Made by a program: the position numbers and the translations under genes. A model generated the notes under the pieces. That model did not search any database and was not told where the DNA came from. It saw nothing but the letters and a program-made list of their open reading frames with translations. Below are positions 23,925 to 34,795 of a DNA stretch of 64,000 nucleotides, piece by piece. The DNA lies in the NCBI GenBank assembly GCA_932521025.1, contig OW051470.1, positions 3,210,501 to 3,274,500 of the forward strand, read 5' to 3'. This DNA is from Oscheius onirici (Eukaryota; Nematoda; Chromadorea; Rhabditida; Rhabditidae). Position 1 is the stretch's first letter. Each line of letters starts with the position of its first letter.

Positions 23925-23996
23925 TTCTTCGGTAAAATATAGTGGTGAGTATCCGCGCCTGTCACATGCGAGACCCGGGTTCGGCCGGGACGAACT
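23925..23996 (+). pseudogene. tRNA-Asp(GUC)-derived pseudogene
   Basis: The core AGTGGTGAGTATCCGCGCCT followed by GTCAC (anticodon GTC) and GAGACCCGGGTTC matches the nematode tRNA-Asp body from D-arm to T-arm. The T-loop is shortened (GGTTCGGCCGGG, lacking about five bases) and the 5' and 3' acceptor strands pair for only four bases, so it should not fold as a working tRNA. Confidence 0.6.
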
Positions 23997-24328
23997 TTTG
24001 TCTTTCTATTTTTCAACCTTCGAATCTTTTTTCACGGTTCGCTAAAGATGGAGAATATATATTTGTTGTTTACAGAATATGAGATTCCGTCGCTTCTCTC
24101 ACTCTGTTACAAACCCATTTGCGCCGGGGCGCTGTCAGAACGTATTCTTCTCCGCGTGTTCTCACTCGCCCATTTCGTAGCTACACAAATTCCTTCACAA
24201 GGTCTTTTCTTTCCTTCCTGAAAAAAGCTCCAATTAACTTCCTTCCCAGAAGTTGTTTGCCCTCAGAAATGTGAGACGAGTCTCTCCGATCTCCTCCTTT
24301 TCTATTCAAAGCTTACCCTTCAGAGGCG

Positions 24329-24388
24329 ATGATCCCTCTTCTCGTCTTCTTTACTTCCCTTTCAATAGCCGTCACACAGAACATTCCC
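24329..24388 (+). other. Possible orphan signal-peptide exon
   Basis: After an acceptor-like CCCTTCAG the ATG at 24329 opens a 20-codon exon (MIPLLVFFTSLSIAVTQNIP) ending at a GTGAGT donor. It looks like a signal peptide. No following plus-strand exon was found before the convergent gene at 24460, so it may be a remnant or chance. Confidence 0.25.
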
Positions 24389-24459
24389 GTGAGTTTTTTT
24401 ATTTCAAAAAGAGGGCACCGGGTTCGTTACAAAAGCAATAGAACATATGCAGGGAAAAT

Positions 24460-26087
24460 CTAGTATCGGGGCATGGCACGCACATCGGCCAAAGTCTTCT
24501 CGATTTTCTCCAGGAAACGATCCTTGGGACGAGAGGTCACCTAAATTGAGAGAATGAGAGAGGAAGCAGATAACGGAATTTGAACCTGATTACTCTGATA
24601 TCTACTGTACTCTTTTCTCTCAATACTCAGAATTGGATTCATTGACAATTGTGAATCAGAACATGAATTCTTTTCTGGTACCAGGAAAAACACCATGGTG
24701 CTAGCATGTTGCGATTGTTTGTCATGGGAGAGGGCAGGCCTTGGGCCGAGATTTGGAAAATTTTTAGAAAAAAGGGGTGTTTTTTGACCAAAATGTGCAT
24801 TTTTTCATCATTTTTAGTGAAAAAGGTCAGCAAAATAAAACTGTTACTATTCATCTATTCAGTTTTAAAATAGGCTAAAATACACTGTAATATGACCAGC
24901 TTCATTTTTGGTCTGATCCCGGTCCGATGGCCAAGTCTGGGGAGCGGGCCCTGGTGGGCCGAGCCCTGAAATCTCGGCCCGGCCCGTTCTCATGCCTAGT
25001 CTGTAGTATGGGAAGCCCGGGAATACGCAATGGTTTAATTTTGGTCTTTGCAGGAGCCAGAGTACGAAAAAATGAAGAATACAACTTAGTCGATGCGAAA
25101 GCAAATTATCATTCCTGGGACTACAGACAAAGATACTACGTCCTCCATACTGTGTCTCACCTGTACAAAGTTGGATCCGACAATCCTCGAGTCCTGATTC
25201 CGAACGTAGGGATGTTCACGGTAGAGATACGGAGAGAGGGGAGAGCTGTCAAAGTCCTTGTAGTCGATCAGCGTTGTTTTGTTGTTCTTTGCATATTCGT
25301 CCTCCTTTCTGTCCTGAACATACGAACTATGGAAGCCGGTGCTTCCCAAAGGCTCCTAAAAATTGTTTTGTCCAGAAGAGCTCAATAACCAACCCTATAG
25401 GTGGGTTCCCTCTTCTCAGGCCCGCCATATGCGATGGAATAATATTCACTGGACTGTTTGGGCTCATAGACCGGAAACTGACGATGGTAGTTGGAGGTCT
25501 TGGAGGGTTCTTTCAGTCCGAGTTCCTCGTAGAGAGACTCGAGAGGTGTTTTGACAAATGTCCAGCTGTCACTGTTCGTGTCGAGACGATCATCGATGGC
25601 ATCTTTTCCGAGAGAACGTTCCATTCGAAGCATTGTCGAGGCGGCGATTCCCGTGTCAAGACCGCTCAAACGCTGAAAGTGATTTCAATGATTTTAAGAG
25701 AAATATGATCGGTTCCGATCCTTTGGTATCGGAGATTGACAAGTTTACTGTATTTCTGCCTTACTCTACGGTTTTCCTAATCGGATTGGAATGGATACGA
25801 CCACATATTCCAACAATGGTCCGAACTGTCCGCCTATCCTTGTTATTTTTGAACTGTGCTAGATTAGAACAGAGCCTAATGTTTTCCCGAAAAGTCTCTG
25901 TTCAAATGCCTCCTGCAGAAACCATACCAACCTTGGCCTTGAGTCTGTTAGCTGGATGGAAGATGTTTTTGACGTAGCTCTCGTAGCTATGAGTAACAGG
26001 TCCAGCCGGCAGAATGTCTTTGTCGAAGGTCGACGAACGGCTGCCAGTCGTGGGACGACGGTTATTCCATCCCAAATACTCGGACAT
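24460..26087 (-). CDS. Unrecognised Tyr/Ser-rich protein
   Basis: Exons on the minus strand: 26087-25932 (MSEYLGWNNRRPTTGSRSST...), 25672-25394 (LDTGIAASTMLRMERSLG...), 25355-25161 (LGSTGFHSSYVQDRKEDEY...), an uncertain small exon ending at 24586 (ERKEYSRYQSNQ) and the last, 24540-24460 (ending KTLADVRAMPRY). All confirmed junctions are phase 0. No transmembrane or known domain. Hydrophilic, with many Tyr, Arg and Ser, as in structural or cytoskeleton-associated proteins; this is only an impression. The intron at 24587-25160 contains a GC-rich stretch with inverted GGGCCGAG / CTCGGCCC motifs. Confidence 0.6.
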
Positions 26088-26405
26088 CTGAAACTGAAAA
26101 TGAACAGGGAAGCGGGATGCGGACGCAACTGAGGGGAAAAGAATGGCACCGAGATCCTCTGGGCATTTTACACACTCTCCGTCTTCCCCCGGTTGCATTG
26201 ATTTCGGGAGCAGCACATGCTCTCTCGTAAATATCAGCTGCGTACTCGCTCAAAAATGAATGTTTAGGTCCGAGAAGAACAATGGGAATTGATTGGATCA
26301 AGGACGTACGAATGGAAAGGATCAGATGTTCTCAGATGCAGACACTGGGACAAGGTGGCTGTTAGGTAAGAGATTTGGGACTAAGTCAGACAGATTACTT
26401 TGAAG

Positions 26406-27160
26406 ATGGCATCTCTCGTCGTGTTCAAAAGAGAAGGGAAGAAAGCCCTTGTGTACTGGAGGAGCGAACGAAGATTTCGCAATGACTTCTCAGAACTGGA
26501 CGGAGTTGCCGCGATGGAACAACGCCTTCACTTATGCTCAGCTTCCTTCAGAGGTTTGTTGTCTTTTTTGCCATATCGAGTAGTCAACGAATTCTGGATT
26601 GGTCTGTTTGAAGAAGACTCTCTTGATCTCAATTTAATGCCTTCAGATTGGTAGTTCGGGGAGGAAGAGTCCCAGTGGTTTACGTCTAATATACTAATAA
26701 CATGACAAAATGATGCAGATAATAAAACACTCACTGTGATCATTTCCGACATCCTTGCTTCTTCTAATATCTAAGCGAAATCGAAAAGAGGGAAGTAAGG
26801 AAGACTCTGAAAATCTGGAAATACTCGCTCTCGGCGCCGCCCCTCTGAAACATAATCTCCCAAATTTCAGGACAAGCCACAACATCAGTACTTGAAACTG
26901 GCAATGGAGGGCTACGACAAAAAACTGCTCAAGTTGAAGACCATCTCGCCTCTGAAAATCGACGTTGACTGGAAGTGGACGACGGATCGAAGTGGCTGCA
27001 ACCACTTCACTGTGAGGTAACTATCCATATGTCTATTTTCAAGAGTCTGTCTTTCAGAATGTCCGCTCTGAGTACTCTTGAACAGAACAGAATGAAACAG
27101 CTAGAGCAGTTCTGTCGAATCTTTGACATTGACGGGTTCGTTCGCTGTGACAACTTGTAG
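26406..27160 (+). CDS. Unrecognised small protein, about 117 aa
   Basis: Four exons: 26406-26450 (MASLVVFKREGKKAL), 26494-26553 (NWTELPRWNNAFTYAQLPSE), 26871-27016 (...EGYDKKLLKLKTISPLKID...) and 27058-27160 (ending FDIDGFVRCDNL). Frame is kept at every junction; the first intron is only 43 bp. No signal peptide or membrane segment; no family recognised. Exons 3 and 4 are well supported by splice sites; exon 1 is the least certain. Confidence 0.55.
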
Positions 27161-27418
27161 ACTTCAATCAGCAACAATCATTTCATCAGGTGCCTCTCTT
27201 CCTCTGCTTTAAACCCTCTTTGTACATGATCGCCTCTCTCCGGATTGTCGAAAGTATCGTATACCTTAGTCTTGAATCCAGAATTACGATATCTTCGCAC
27301 ACTCCTTGTAGATTCCAAACCATAGATACAACGCCAACCCTGGGTACATGATCGGCCTTGTTTACTGTTACATGCGTGTCAATAATGAACCGAACTTTAT
27401 TCTGTTAATATTTGTTAC

Positions 27419-30039
27419 TTACTTTCGATGCTGCGTCGTCGAGCTCTGAGTCTGCGCCAGAGCCGGTGATTCAATACTGTCCTCCTCTGCCGAACTGCCC
27501 TGAGTCATCGGCAGTCTTTCCATCTCCGAAGACCTCTTCTTGTCCAGACGAGCTACTCGTTCCTTCTTCAACATGCTCGACTTGCTTGACTTTCTCGACA
27601 GCTGCGAAGTATTCTCTTTCGGATGCTCAAAATACTCGATGGCGTCTTCGCCCGTTCCGCAGAGTCGAATCGCGTCGATCAGAGCCGAATGGGAGATGGT
27701 GAAATAGTGCAATTCGCGACGGGCCACCAGACAACGCGTCTGGTCGATTTCATTGACACCGAGATAGCGTGGCGGTTCAGAACGAAAGACGGGAAAATTG
27801 TCCACAAAGTGACGGACGACCGATTGGGCCAGTCCGCAGTTCAGAATCCAGACTTTTCCGTTGCGACAGTGGAATTTCTTTACCGTCTGCGTATCCGACG
27901 TCAAGGCCTCCGAGAAGGTCGAAATCTAAAGATTGAAATGAACTGGCGCTTCTTCGGAAAATATACTGTCCACCATATTTCGAAGGGTTCTTACTTCTTT
28001 TAGAAGACAGTGGCTCATCAAACTCTTGGCTCTCAAACTCTGTAAGTGGACTAGTTGCTCACAGAATGCTCGTGGAAATAACCATCAGAGTTCTCTTTAA
28101 AACTCTCGTCCTGACGGATTTTGTTACGAACAAGACTGTCCAAGCTGTCTCCCAGTAACAACATTCAGTCTTCGACTTACCCAAAGAAGACAACTCAATT
28201 TCCTTTTGAAATAAAAATGACTCACTTTGGCATCGAACTCGCCGCTGCAGATGATGTACATCTTGTTCGGCTCACAGTCCAGAGTCTGCCCGTTCCGTGT
28301 GAGACGCAAGGCATGTGATGGCATAAGATTACGCATCGTGTGGACATTTAGACCGAGCCAGCGCAGTTCAGGACACAGGTCGTAGATTTGTTGAATTATT
28401 GTTAGCTGCTGGTTGCAGGTAAAAGGGCCCTTCTTCTCCTTGTACCATTCCAGAGTGGCCTGATCTTTGCGGAAGCCGGTACGTTTGTTGCCAAAGGCCA
28501 GATCGAGATCGTCCTGAATGTCTCCGAACAGCTGCTCCCAGACGTCTTCTGATGTGACGAGACCGCAGACTTCGTTCATGTTGAAGCGGTAGTCAAATAC
28601 GACGCACATGTGATGTTCGCCCGTTTTCATCTCCTCGCTCAACTGCTGCAGCTTCATGTCAATCGGCGCGAATCGCAAATGACTTGTCGTCTCGGCCATG
28701 ATCTGAGCAATCGTCTGTCCATCTTTGGGCTTGTTCAACAGATCTGACATGTTGACACATCCGTAAATCGACTTGCAATTCTTGCCGCTGAAGATGGGCA
28801 GTCGACTGTACATGCCTCTCTCGACGAGCATCAGTGCGAGCTCCGGAGTATATTGGAAGTGATCAGAGAGGGCAAAGATATCACTCAGCGGCTTCATGAT
28901 GTCTCTCACTGTCATATCTTGGAACTTGACCGTCCGGCGCAGAATGTCCCCTTCCTGGTCGCCGCAGAGATTGTTCGCATGGTGAGTAAGAAGCTTTTTC
29001 AGCTGGTCACGACTCAGAACTTCACGAGCTTCACGTCCTAACAGCAAATCGATAATCTTGCTCAGAGGCCAGGCGAATGGAGCCATCATGATGAAGAGGA
29101 CCATAGTCGCGTGTCGTGTCTTGGCTGCATAGTACAGACCGTAGCGACTGCACAGACCCTGAATTGTTCCTACTTTAAAAGAAAAGATGTATTTGACTCG
29201 AAAAGGAATCGTTTAAAGACCACTTACCTGCGGCAGAATCTCTCCCATGGTGACAGTCAGACAGGCAGAGGCGAGAACACTGATGACCATGGCCGAACGG
29301 TAATTGTGAAAGATGTCCGAACACATTTGCGTGATGATCACATTGACGACACAATTGGCAGAGGCGAAACAGCAGATCAGATAGTTCGATTTGCTCCGGT
29401 ACCAGAGAATCTGCTGCGCGTACTGTTTCTCCGTCTTGTCGATCGAAGCCTCGATGATGCTGACCAGCTCGTCAGTGCTATAAGTGAAGAAGGCCACACT
29501 GATTCCGGAACAGAAGGCCGAAGCGACCAGAAGGAGGAGGACGAGAATGCATTTCCACCATTGGATCCGTTTCGTCTTCGACTGGATCACAATCAGATTG
29601 TGTCCTTTCTCAATATCCGGATGGCAGATCAAAAACCTGTCCCTCTTGTCGTATTCAAACGGGACTCCATTCAGTGCCCGAAGAGTCACAAATCGGTTTT
29701 CGACACTCAATGCTGGCGACATATTTTCGGGCCAGATGGTCTTCAATTGTATATCGAGGACGCCGTCAGGTTTCTCATTCAGTCCATGACAGGTAGTTCT
29801 TGTCGTCATATTATATCCGTCTCTCGGCAGAGCTCGTCCGTAGATTGTGAAGGACCAAGCGACGTTCGGATGGACTTCGATCCGGCTCCCCACCTTGCCT
29901 CTAACCACTCCAATCAGGCCGACCTTTCTGGAACTTTGGGTTATTTTGGAAAATGGTGGAAAACCTACTTTACGTCCTTGGTTTCGGCATCAACCACGAA
30001 GAGAAATAGTAGAAAAGCGGCTAGACGACGGGCTTGCAT
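27419..30039 (-). CDS. CNNM-type magnesium/metal transport mediator (DUF21-CBS-CNBH)
   Basis: Four exons: 30039-29969 (signal peptide MQARRLAAFLLFLFVV), 29927-29228, 29158-28226 and 27925-27419; about 736 aa. Order matches animal CNNM/ACDP: extracellular domain, DUF21 membrane domain (LVASAFCSGISVAFFTYSTD ... TMGEILPQ, then GLCSRYGLYYAAK), a paired CBS domain (FQDMTVRDIMKPLSDIFALS; YSRLPIFSG; EHHMCVVFDYRFNMNEVCGL) and a cyclic-nucleotide-binding-homology domain (YFTISHSALIDAIRLCG). GEILPQ and DIMKP correspond to conserved family motifs. It is expected at the basolateral plasma membrane. The stop at 27419 overlaps a GTAAGT, so a further 3' exon is possible. The start is 119 bp from the divergent RABIF gene. 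Confidence 0.88.
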
Positions 30040-30158
30040 TGTTTTCGACTGAATTGTTTTCCTGGAGTAGATTTTCGTCCTAATTAAAAGTTTTTTTATA
30101 ACAAAAAGTTTTCGCTAATTGCTTCGAATAGAAATTCAGTTAGTAGCAAACAGACGTC

Positions 30159-31468
30159 ATGGCCTTCACGATCAAGTCGAAGTCAAGCAACGCCAAGGTC
30201 AACGGACGATGCATGAAAGTGTCCAAAGATGGCCTACTCAATCAGGACGACAGGTACGCTTGAACTCTTTCATACTCTCAGTTGCTACCAGCCGCCTTCG
30301 GCGACTTCGTCGCCTTTATAGTCGTTCAAGAAAAGAGAACATTTTGTGAATCAAAACGGATTTTCTTCAGCCGAGTACTTCTGATCCCTTCTCCAGTCAA
30401 CCGATCCCTTCTGATCCATTTTCCGGTTATCCGATCCCTTCTGACCTCTTCCCCAGTCAACCGATTCCTCCTGATCCCTTCTGATCCCCTAGCGGTTACC
30501 CTGACTCTATTTCCTACTCAAAATAATTTAGCAAAATTATTTGGCGAAGGGAGGAGTCGAACCCGGGTCGCCTGGGTGAAGACGGCGACTCTTAACAATA
30601 CACTAAAATTTGAGGTCCTGGAGAAACAAACAAACATCCAAACAGTCCACCACAGACACCATTGCGCTTTAGATAGTTTAGATATGATCGTTTTGACCTG
30701 GTTATTAGGAGCCATAGTACTTTTGTTCTTTCGGAGTGTCCTAACACATTACTGTTCACTTTTTCTTCAGCTTTACTCGGCACAAGCACATACTCTAACG
30801 GTTCCCAATGTGATCACGTGTATTAAACGTAAAAGTTCGTGTTTGCGAGCAGATGATCTTTTCAGCAGTCTTCTACTAACAAATGAAGACAACTTTAGTG
30901 GTTACACTGGTTCTTTCTCATCGCAAAAGCGAATTTTCTGTAAAAGTAGAAATCAGTTAAATTCGAAGAAAAATAGATAGATCGACGTTTTGCTTGGCAA
31001 TGGAATTGTCTCCTGTTTTAGCACCACATATCCCACTAATTGAGCGCTTCTAGGAACTACTGTCAAATCGTCTGTCGCCGCTGCAACTCGCTATTCTTCC
31101 CTGAGGATCGTGTCGAATACATCGAGAACAATCGCGTCGATCTGCGAGTCATGACTAGTCTCGGAGTTGGACCTCTGGAAACGGAGCCCATTTCCTGGTG
31201 GTGGTACACTTCCGACGACATGGACTTTGACACGATCGGCTGGATGACAATCGACAGAAAGAAGGTATTGATGTGTGCCGACTGTGATCTGGGACCTGTT
31301 GGCTACAGGACAGAAGACGACAGTAAGTTCTATGTGGCTGTGGAACGGGTCTCGTACAAGCCGGTCGACTGCAATGAGGAAGACGAGGACAACAAGAAGA
31401 AGATTGTGGCTGCTGGAAGCAAGACTGGGAAACAGCACACTACTGCAAGCAAGTCTGGCACGAAGTAA
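30159..31468 (+). CDS. Mss4/RABIF homologue, Rab-binding zinc protein
   Basis: Mss4/Dss4 binds nucleotide-free Rab GTPases and acts as exchange factor or chaperone in secretion. Two exons, 30159-30253 and 31054-31468, about 169 aa. Zinc ligands are in two CxxC pairs, VCRRCNSLFF and LMCADCDLGPVGY; the latter and KFYVAVERVSY are the family signature. The Lys/Thr-rich C-terminal tail is longer than in mammalian Mss4. The 800 bp intron is filled by the repeat described at 30294-30690. The 3' end converges with the eEF1B-like gene, stop to stop 37 bp. Confidence 0.85.
30294..30690. repeat. Dispersed repeat family, copy A, with minisatellite and tRNA-Glu core
   Basis: Starts with GGCGACTTCGTCGCC (30300-30314) and ends with the block ACATCCAAACAG...CACAGACACCATTG...TAGTTTAG (30633-30681). 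The same two ends, in the same order and orientation, occur at 40539/41168 and 45251/45485. Inside this copy lie a minisatellite (about 30376-30490, three or more units of roughly 33 bp built on CAACCGATCCCTTCTGATCC) and a tRNA-Glu-like sequence. Confidence 0.6.
30541..30620 (-). pseudogene. tRNA-Glu(UUC)-like sequence
   Basis: On the minus strand GTCTTCACCCAGGCGACCC followed by GGGTTCGACTCC resembles the anticodon loop (TTC) and T-arm of eukaryotic tRNA-Glu; upstream TTTAGTGTATTGTTAAGAG resembles an A-box. Acceptor strands do not pair. Part of the dispersed repeat. Confidence 0.5.
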
Positions 31469-31505
31469 AACGATGAATAAATTTTGATTCTGGCAACACA
31501 ACGTT

Positions 31506-31909
31506 CTAAACACAGTTGAAAAACTCGGTGCTAGGAGTTAAATCGAGTCTTCTGATCACACGGATGCTAGCGATATAATCGGGCAAGCGATTTGTCAGCT
31601 CCTCCACCAGCGTTTCGACGGTAATTTTGCGTTCTTCGAGAGCACAAGCGACTCCTAGATAGTAAAGACCTGAACGTTATAAAGTGACTGAAAAATGAGC
31701 GAAATCTAACCGAAAGCTATGGGATGTTTTTTGAAGATACGCCAGTCGACTCCATTAAGAGAAAGCCCACGTATTTTCTGCTCCAGCTCGTCCAAATATG
31801 TTGTCGCGTCAGCTGGGAAGATGTGAAGGAGAAGAGCCGTCTTCGGCTGCATTCCGACGTGTGTCGTGTCAAAATAAGCAGTTAAATCGTCCAGTTCGTT
31901 GGTGAACAT
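31506..31909 (-). CDS. Divergent eEF1B (EF1 guanine-exchange domain) protein
   Basis: Two exons, 31909-31711 and 31669-31506, 120 aa from the ATG at 31909. The protein is essentially one EF1-GEF domain: TALLLHIFPADATTYLDELE and IRGLSLNGVDWRIFKKHPIA aligned to the VKPWDDETD..LE..VRSI..DGLVWG..KLVPVGYG segment of eEF1B, then ALEERKITVETLVEEL and YIASIRVIRRLDL. eEF1B recharges eEF1A with GTP. This copy is divergent: W and G positions are kept but the usual ending AAFNKI is replaced by a longer PSTEFFNCV tail, and the N-terminal GST/leucine-zipper part is absent. The frame stays open without ATG back to the acceptor at 31985. It follows the cosa-1 stop by 129 bp on the same strand. Confidence 0.7.
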
Positions 31910-32003
31910 CTCCTGGAACGTTATTTTCAGGCAGCCAAAATCAGGAAAGGTATCAATTGTAAAACTACGTCGACAGAAAAAGATCTGAAGAAAAAGAAAA
32001 GAG

Positions 32004-32009
32004 TTTATT
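32004..32009 (-). terminator. AATAAA poly(A) signal of the cosa-1-like gene
   Basis: AATAAA on the minus strand, 29 nt after the cosa-1 stop and about 18 nt before the acceptor TTTTTCTTCAG of the next gene. The near overlap of poly(A) site and acceptor suggests operon-type processing. Confidence 0.55.
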
Positions 32010-32038
32010 AAACAACATAACAGATATACAGATACTTA

Positions 32039-33298
32039 TTATTTTTCTTCAGTTGTAGCCTGTTTCTCTTCGATCAATTTGTGGAAGGCTAGGAGAAATT
32101 CGATAATTTCATTCGACGAGGTGCCTGCCATTTTCGTCATCATTTTGTTGACCTAAGACGTCTTTTGTATGTTAAAATTGTAAGAATTACCATGTCGCCA
32201 GTCGCATCTCCGTGGACTATAGCCGAAGCTGTCACCACCAGTGAGGATCCGAGAAGTATATAGTCTGATTTCATACAGGCAATGTTTGCGCTAAACAGTT
32301 AAACTTTGGAAGAAAGCACTTTAAATCTACCTTGGGACTACTTCAATGTTTATATGAGGATTTATCTGCTTTAGCAGGTACCCAACAAACTGAAAATCTA
32401 TTGTACGAAACATATAAGGTTACCTTTTCATGATAGAGAAAGAACATGTCGAGCAAGAGAAGTATGTGGTCCCAGATCAAAGAAGGCGTCAATGCCGTGT
32501 CAATTCCTAACGTCTCGATGGGGACGGAGATTAGAGCCTTCAGAAATGTTTCGGGATAGACAAGAGGCGACTTGGGCAGGGAAAAGTTCAGCGTTCTTAC
32601 AATTCTGATCTCCGATTTACTGACAGCGTTCATCGTATATGCTTGACCGAGTGAGCGCATCATCGAGACAATATCTTTAGCGGAGAGACTCTGAAAAAAA
32701 ACGAAAAAGAAGCTATGAAAGGCACACGGAACTAACTGTGTGATATTGAAATTCCTTACTCGCTAACTGTATACAAGAACACGCTCGAAGTGCAATTTGT
32801 CGAGAAAGATTGGCTTCGACTTTAGTCCACTCTTGATCCTTTCTGGTTAAAGAAGCTGTATTTTCGGAGATGAACTTGAAAAGGCTATGAGATTGTTTTC
32901 GCATAAATCTGTAAACAGTTCGTATACAAAACAAAGAGTCCTACGAACTTATCGAAGTACAGGGCGGCCAAGTAGCGGACGTCAGATGGAAGTCGCATTC
33001 TGACGCAGACAGTGAATATGTATTCCACGGTGCCGAGAGTCAGATAGTCCATGAAATCGTCGTCTACGTTGGACATGCGCTCTTAACACAATCATTGGAA
33101 ATAAGCTAGTTTACCTCTATTTTGCTCAATAAGAACACGCAACCAATCATTCCAGTAGCCTGCCGGGAGGTTCCCCGATTCCTCTTCGAAGTTAGGAGCA
33201 ATGCAGTTCGAATTTTTTACTCTCTAAAGCAAATGCATCGCGATGAAGAATAATACCTTTTCCCAGTGCTGCTGGTTATTATTCGGCTCACTCGTCAT
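32039..33298 (-). CDS. cosa-1: Cyclin-like crossover factor, COSA-1/CNTD1
   Basis: CNTD1/COSA-1 marks crossover-designated recombination sites in meiotic prophase and works with MutS-gamma and CDK2. Eight exons: 33298-33257, 33223-33115, 33081-32949, 32908-32737, 32690-32424, 32389-32331, 32290-32191 and 32152-32039; all junctions in frame, 331 aa. Cyclin-box features: first fold ...LAALYFDKFMRKQSHSLFKF, then IALRACSCIQLASKEFQYHT (the cyclin-box ACxxLASK motif), SMMRSLGQAYTMNAVSKSEI and IVRTLNFSLPKSPLVYPETF (the E.xIL..L.F.L..P..F motif), followed by a second all-helical half. It could be another divergent cyclin, but motif spacing, length and the meiotic neighbours favour COSA-1. No lesion seen. 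Confidence 0.72.
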
Positions 33299-33559
33299 TA
33301 GAACACCTATAAAAACAGCTTCTTAGAGATTAACGAGACCGATATAACGCCGCCCCAGCTTATTCACTTACACTGGGTATACGTAATATTTTAGTTAAAA
33401 GTAAGGTAGGACCTAGGGGTTTTTTACTCATCGAGAAGGGGAATAAGGGTGGAAATAGGCTACTTGCAAATACATTGGTTTGAAACCTATAAAAGGTACG
33501 GGAGACCGCGTCTTAACGTAACAACCAAAAAAAACAAGTTACTTTTAAAAAACCAGTCT

Positions 33560-33565
33560 TTATTG
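33560..33565 (-). terminator. AATAAA poly(A) signal of the HORMA gene
   Basis: CCAATAAAGAC on the minus strand 109 nt after the HORMA stop codon. The 260 bp from here to the cosa-1 ATG is AT-rich and holds an acceptor-like TTTTTATAG ten bases before that ATG. Confidence 0.5.
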
Positions 33566-33673
33566 GCAATGATCAAAAAAAGGAGCAACAAAGTAACTTG
33601 CAAATCAACTATTCACAATGTGTCAGGTTAAAATATCACAGAAAACATAAAAACGATAGAATATGGAAACAAA

Positions 33674-34795
33674 TTAATTTTTAGACGGCGTGTTCTTGTC
33701 GAGTTTGAATGAACGTCCAGGGGTCCGAGGTCGGTTATCATTTTCAGAAAAAGTATCGGCTTTCTTTCCACGGAGCTTCTTGACAATTTGACCGACTTTT
33801 GGCACTTCTAAAAGAACAGCATTGTACGACAAAATGGACAAATAACCAGCTGAACGGCGACTGCTCCTGGGGACTTTGTCTCCGACAATGATTAAAGGCC
33901 TATCTCTTGGGGTTTCAATTCCTTCCATAGATTGGTCACGGGTACTATTTGTGGAAAATGAGCTTTCATATCCAGAGGCTAGTGCCTCATTCAGCTTGTT
34001 TTCTCCAATGACTTCGTCATCAAGGTAAACACTATGGACGTTCAAGAGTGCTTTGTGATGAGGCGTGGCAATTCCGCCAACATTCATGGCCCGGGCGGCA
34101 CTATCTAGAGTGTAGAGAGAAGTCGATCGGTAAAAACCTGGAGCCTGATAACCACTTGGCGTTTCTGAGGTTTAAAACATTAAACCTTGAAGTAACAAAT
34201 GCTTACGGTCGTTGTAAGTAACGCGGAGAGTAGCATAGGCATCTCGAGGCAGCTGAGAAAGAACTTCGCGGCACAGCTTACGAATTTTGAGAAGCAGACT
34301 AATAGTCTGTGATTTGACATCCTCGATTCCGGTGTACTTCAAGGAGATGAGAGCCTCTGCGCCGCACCTAATAATGAAGGAATTGGTAAAACGAAAAAAA
34401 AAGTACTTTAAAGAGCATTGGGGAATATTCCCATCGTAAGAAATTGACCAGGTGAAGACTTCCTTGGCGTCGTCGCTGTCACTTTCATTGGTAGAAATGA
34501 CTATGATGAATTCCTGTAGATGGCCCCTGTGGATAGCATCACCAACGCCTTGAAGCTTCGTGGTCAGACGACTGCCAATAGGGTGCTTTTTATCGGGGAT
34601 CCAACAGCGGCATGTATCTAAAAATGACAGTTGATGTTATTTAGATGCCTTACCAGCGACTGTAGCTTTTTTGAAGGCTTGGCTTGGTAGAAGAACGCGA
34701 CTCTGGAGGAGCTGTGTTGTGCCCAGCATGACAAGACGTTCCGTGAATAATTTAGAGTTCGAAACTGTGTCTACTTCATCCGGAAAAACGGACAT
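33674..34795 (-). CDS. HORMA-domain meiotic axis protein, HIM-3/HTP type
   Basis: HORMA proteins coat meiotic chromosome axes and control break formation, pairing and crossover. Four exons: 34795-34654, 34617-34407, 34367-34207 and 34164-33674; 334 aa. Residues about 1-175 are the HORMA domain: MSVFPDEVDTVSNSKLFTER, LGTTQLLQSRVLLPSQAFKK, TCRCWIPDKK, EFIIVISTNESDSDDAKEVF and TWSISYDGN. The wording is close to nematode HIM-3 and HTP-1/2, and the length agrees with those rather than HTP-3. The tail is Ser/Thr/Arg-rich with several proline-directed sites (ATPHHK, ETPRD, RTPGR, NTPSK) and no zinc finger. An acceptor (TTTCAG) precedes the ATG by six bases. Which paralogue it is cannot be decided here. 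Confidence 0.8.

Larger units (their letters stand above)
20823..24459. other. Long intergenic region, AT-rich
   Basis: 3.6 kb with no supportable gene besides the tRNA-Asp remnant at 23925-23996 and a possible signal-peptide exon at 24329-24388. ORFs at 21346-21585, 21553-21768, 21827-22090, 22703-22921 and 23300-23497 have no splice context. Pyrimidine-rich patches dominate the plus strand at 21550-23300. Confidence 0.35.

Noticed and set aside
29111-30052. 313-codon plus-strand ORF
   Set aside because: Antisense shadow of the CNNM gene exon 2; CNNM domains and splice sites lie on the minus strand.
31910-31984. Extension of the eEF1B-like protein upstream of its ATG, or a last exon of cosa-1
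   Set aside because: The frame is open but has no ATG, and cosa-1 already ends at a stop followed by AATAAA; kept as leader.
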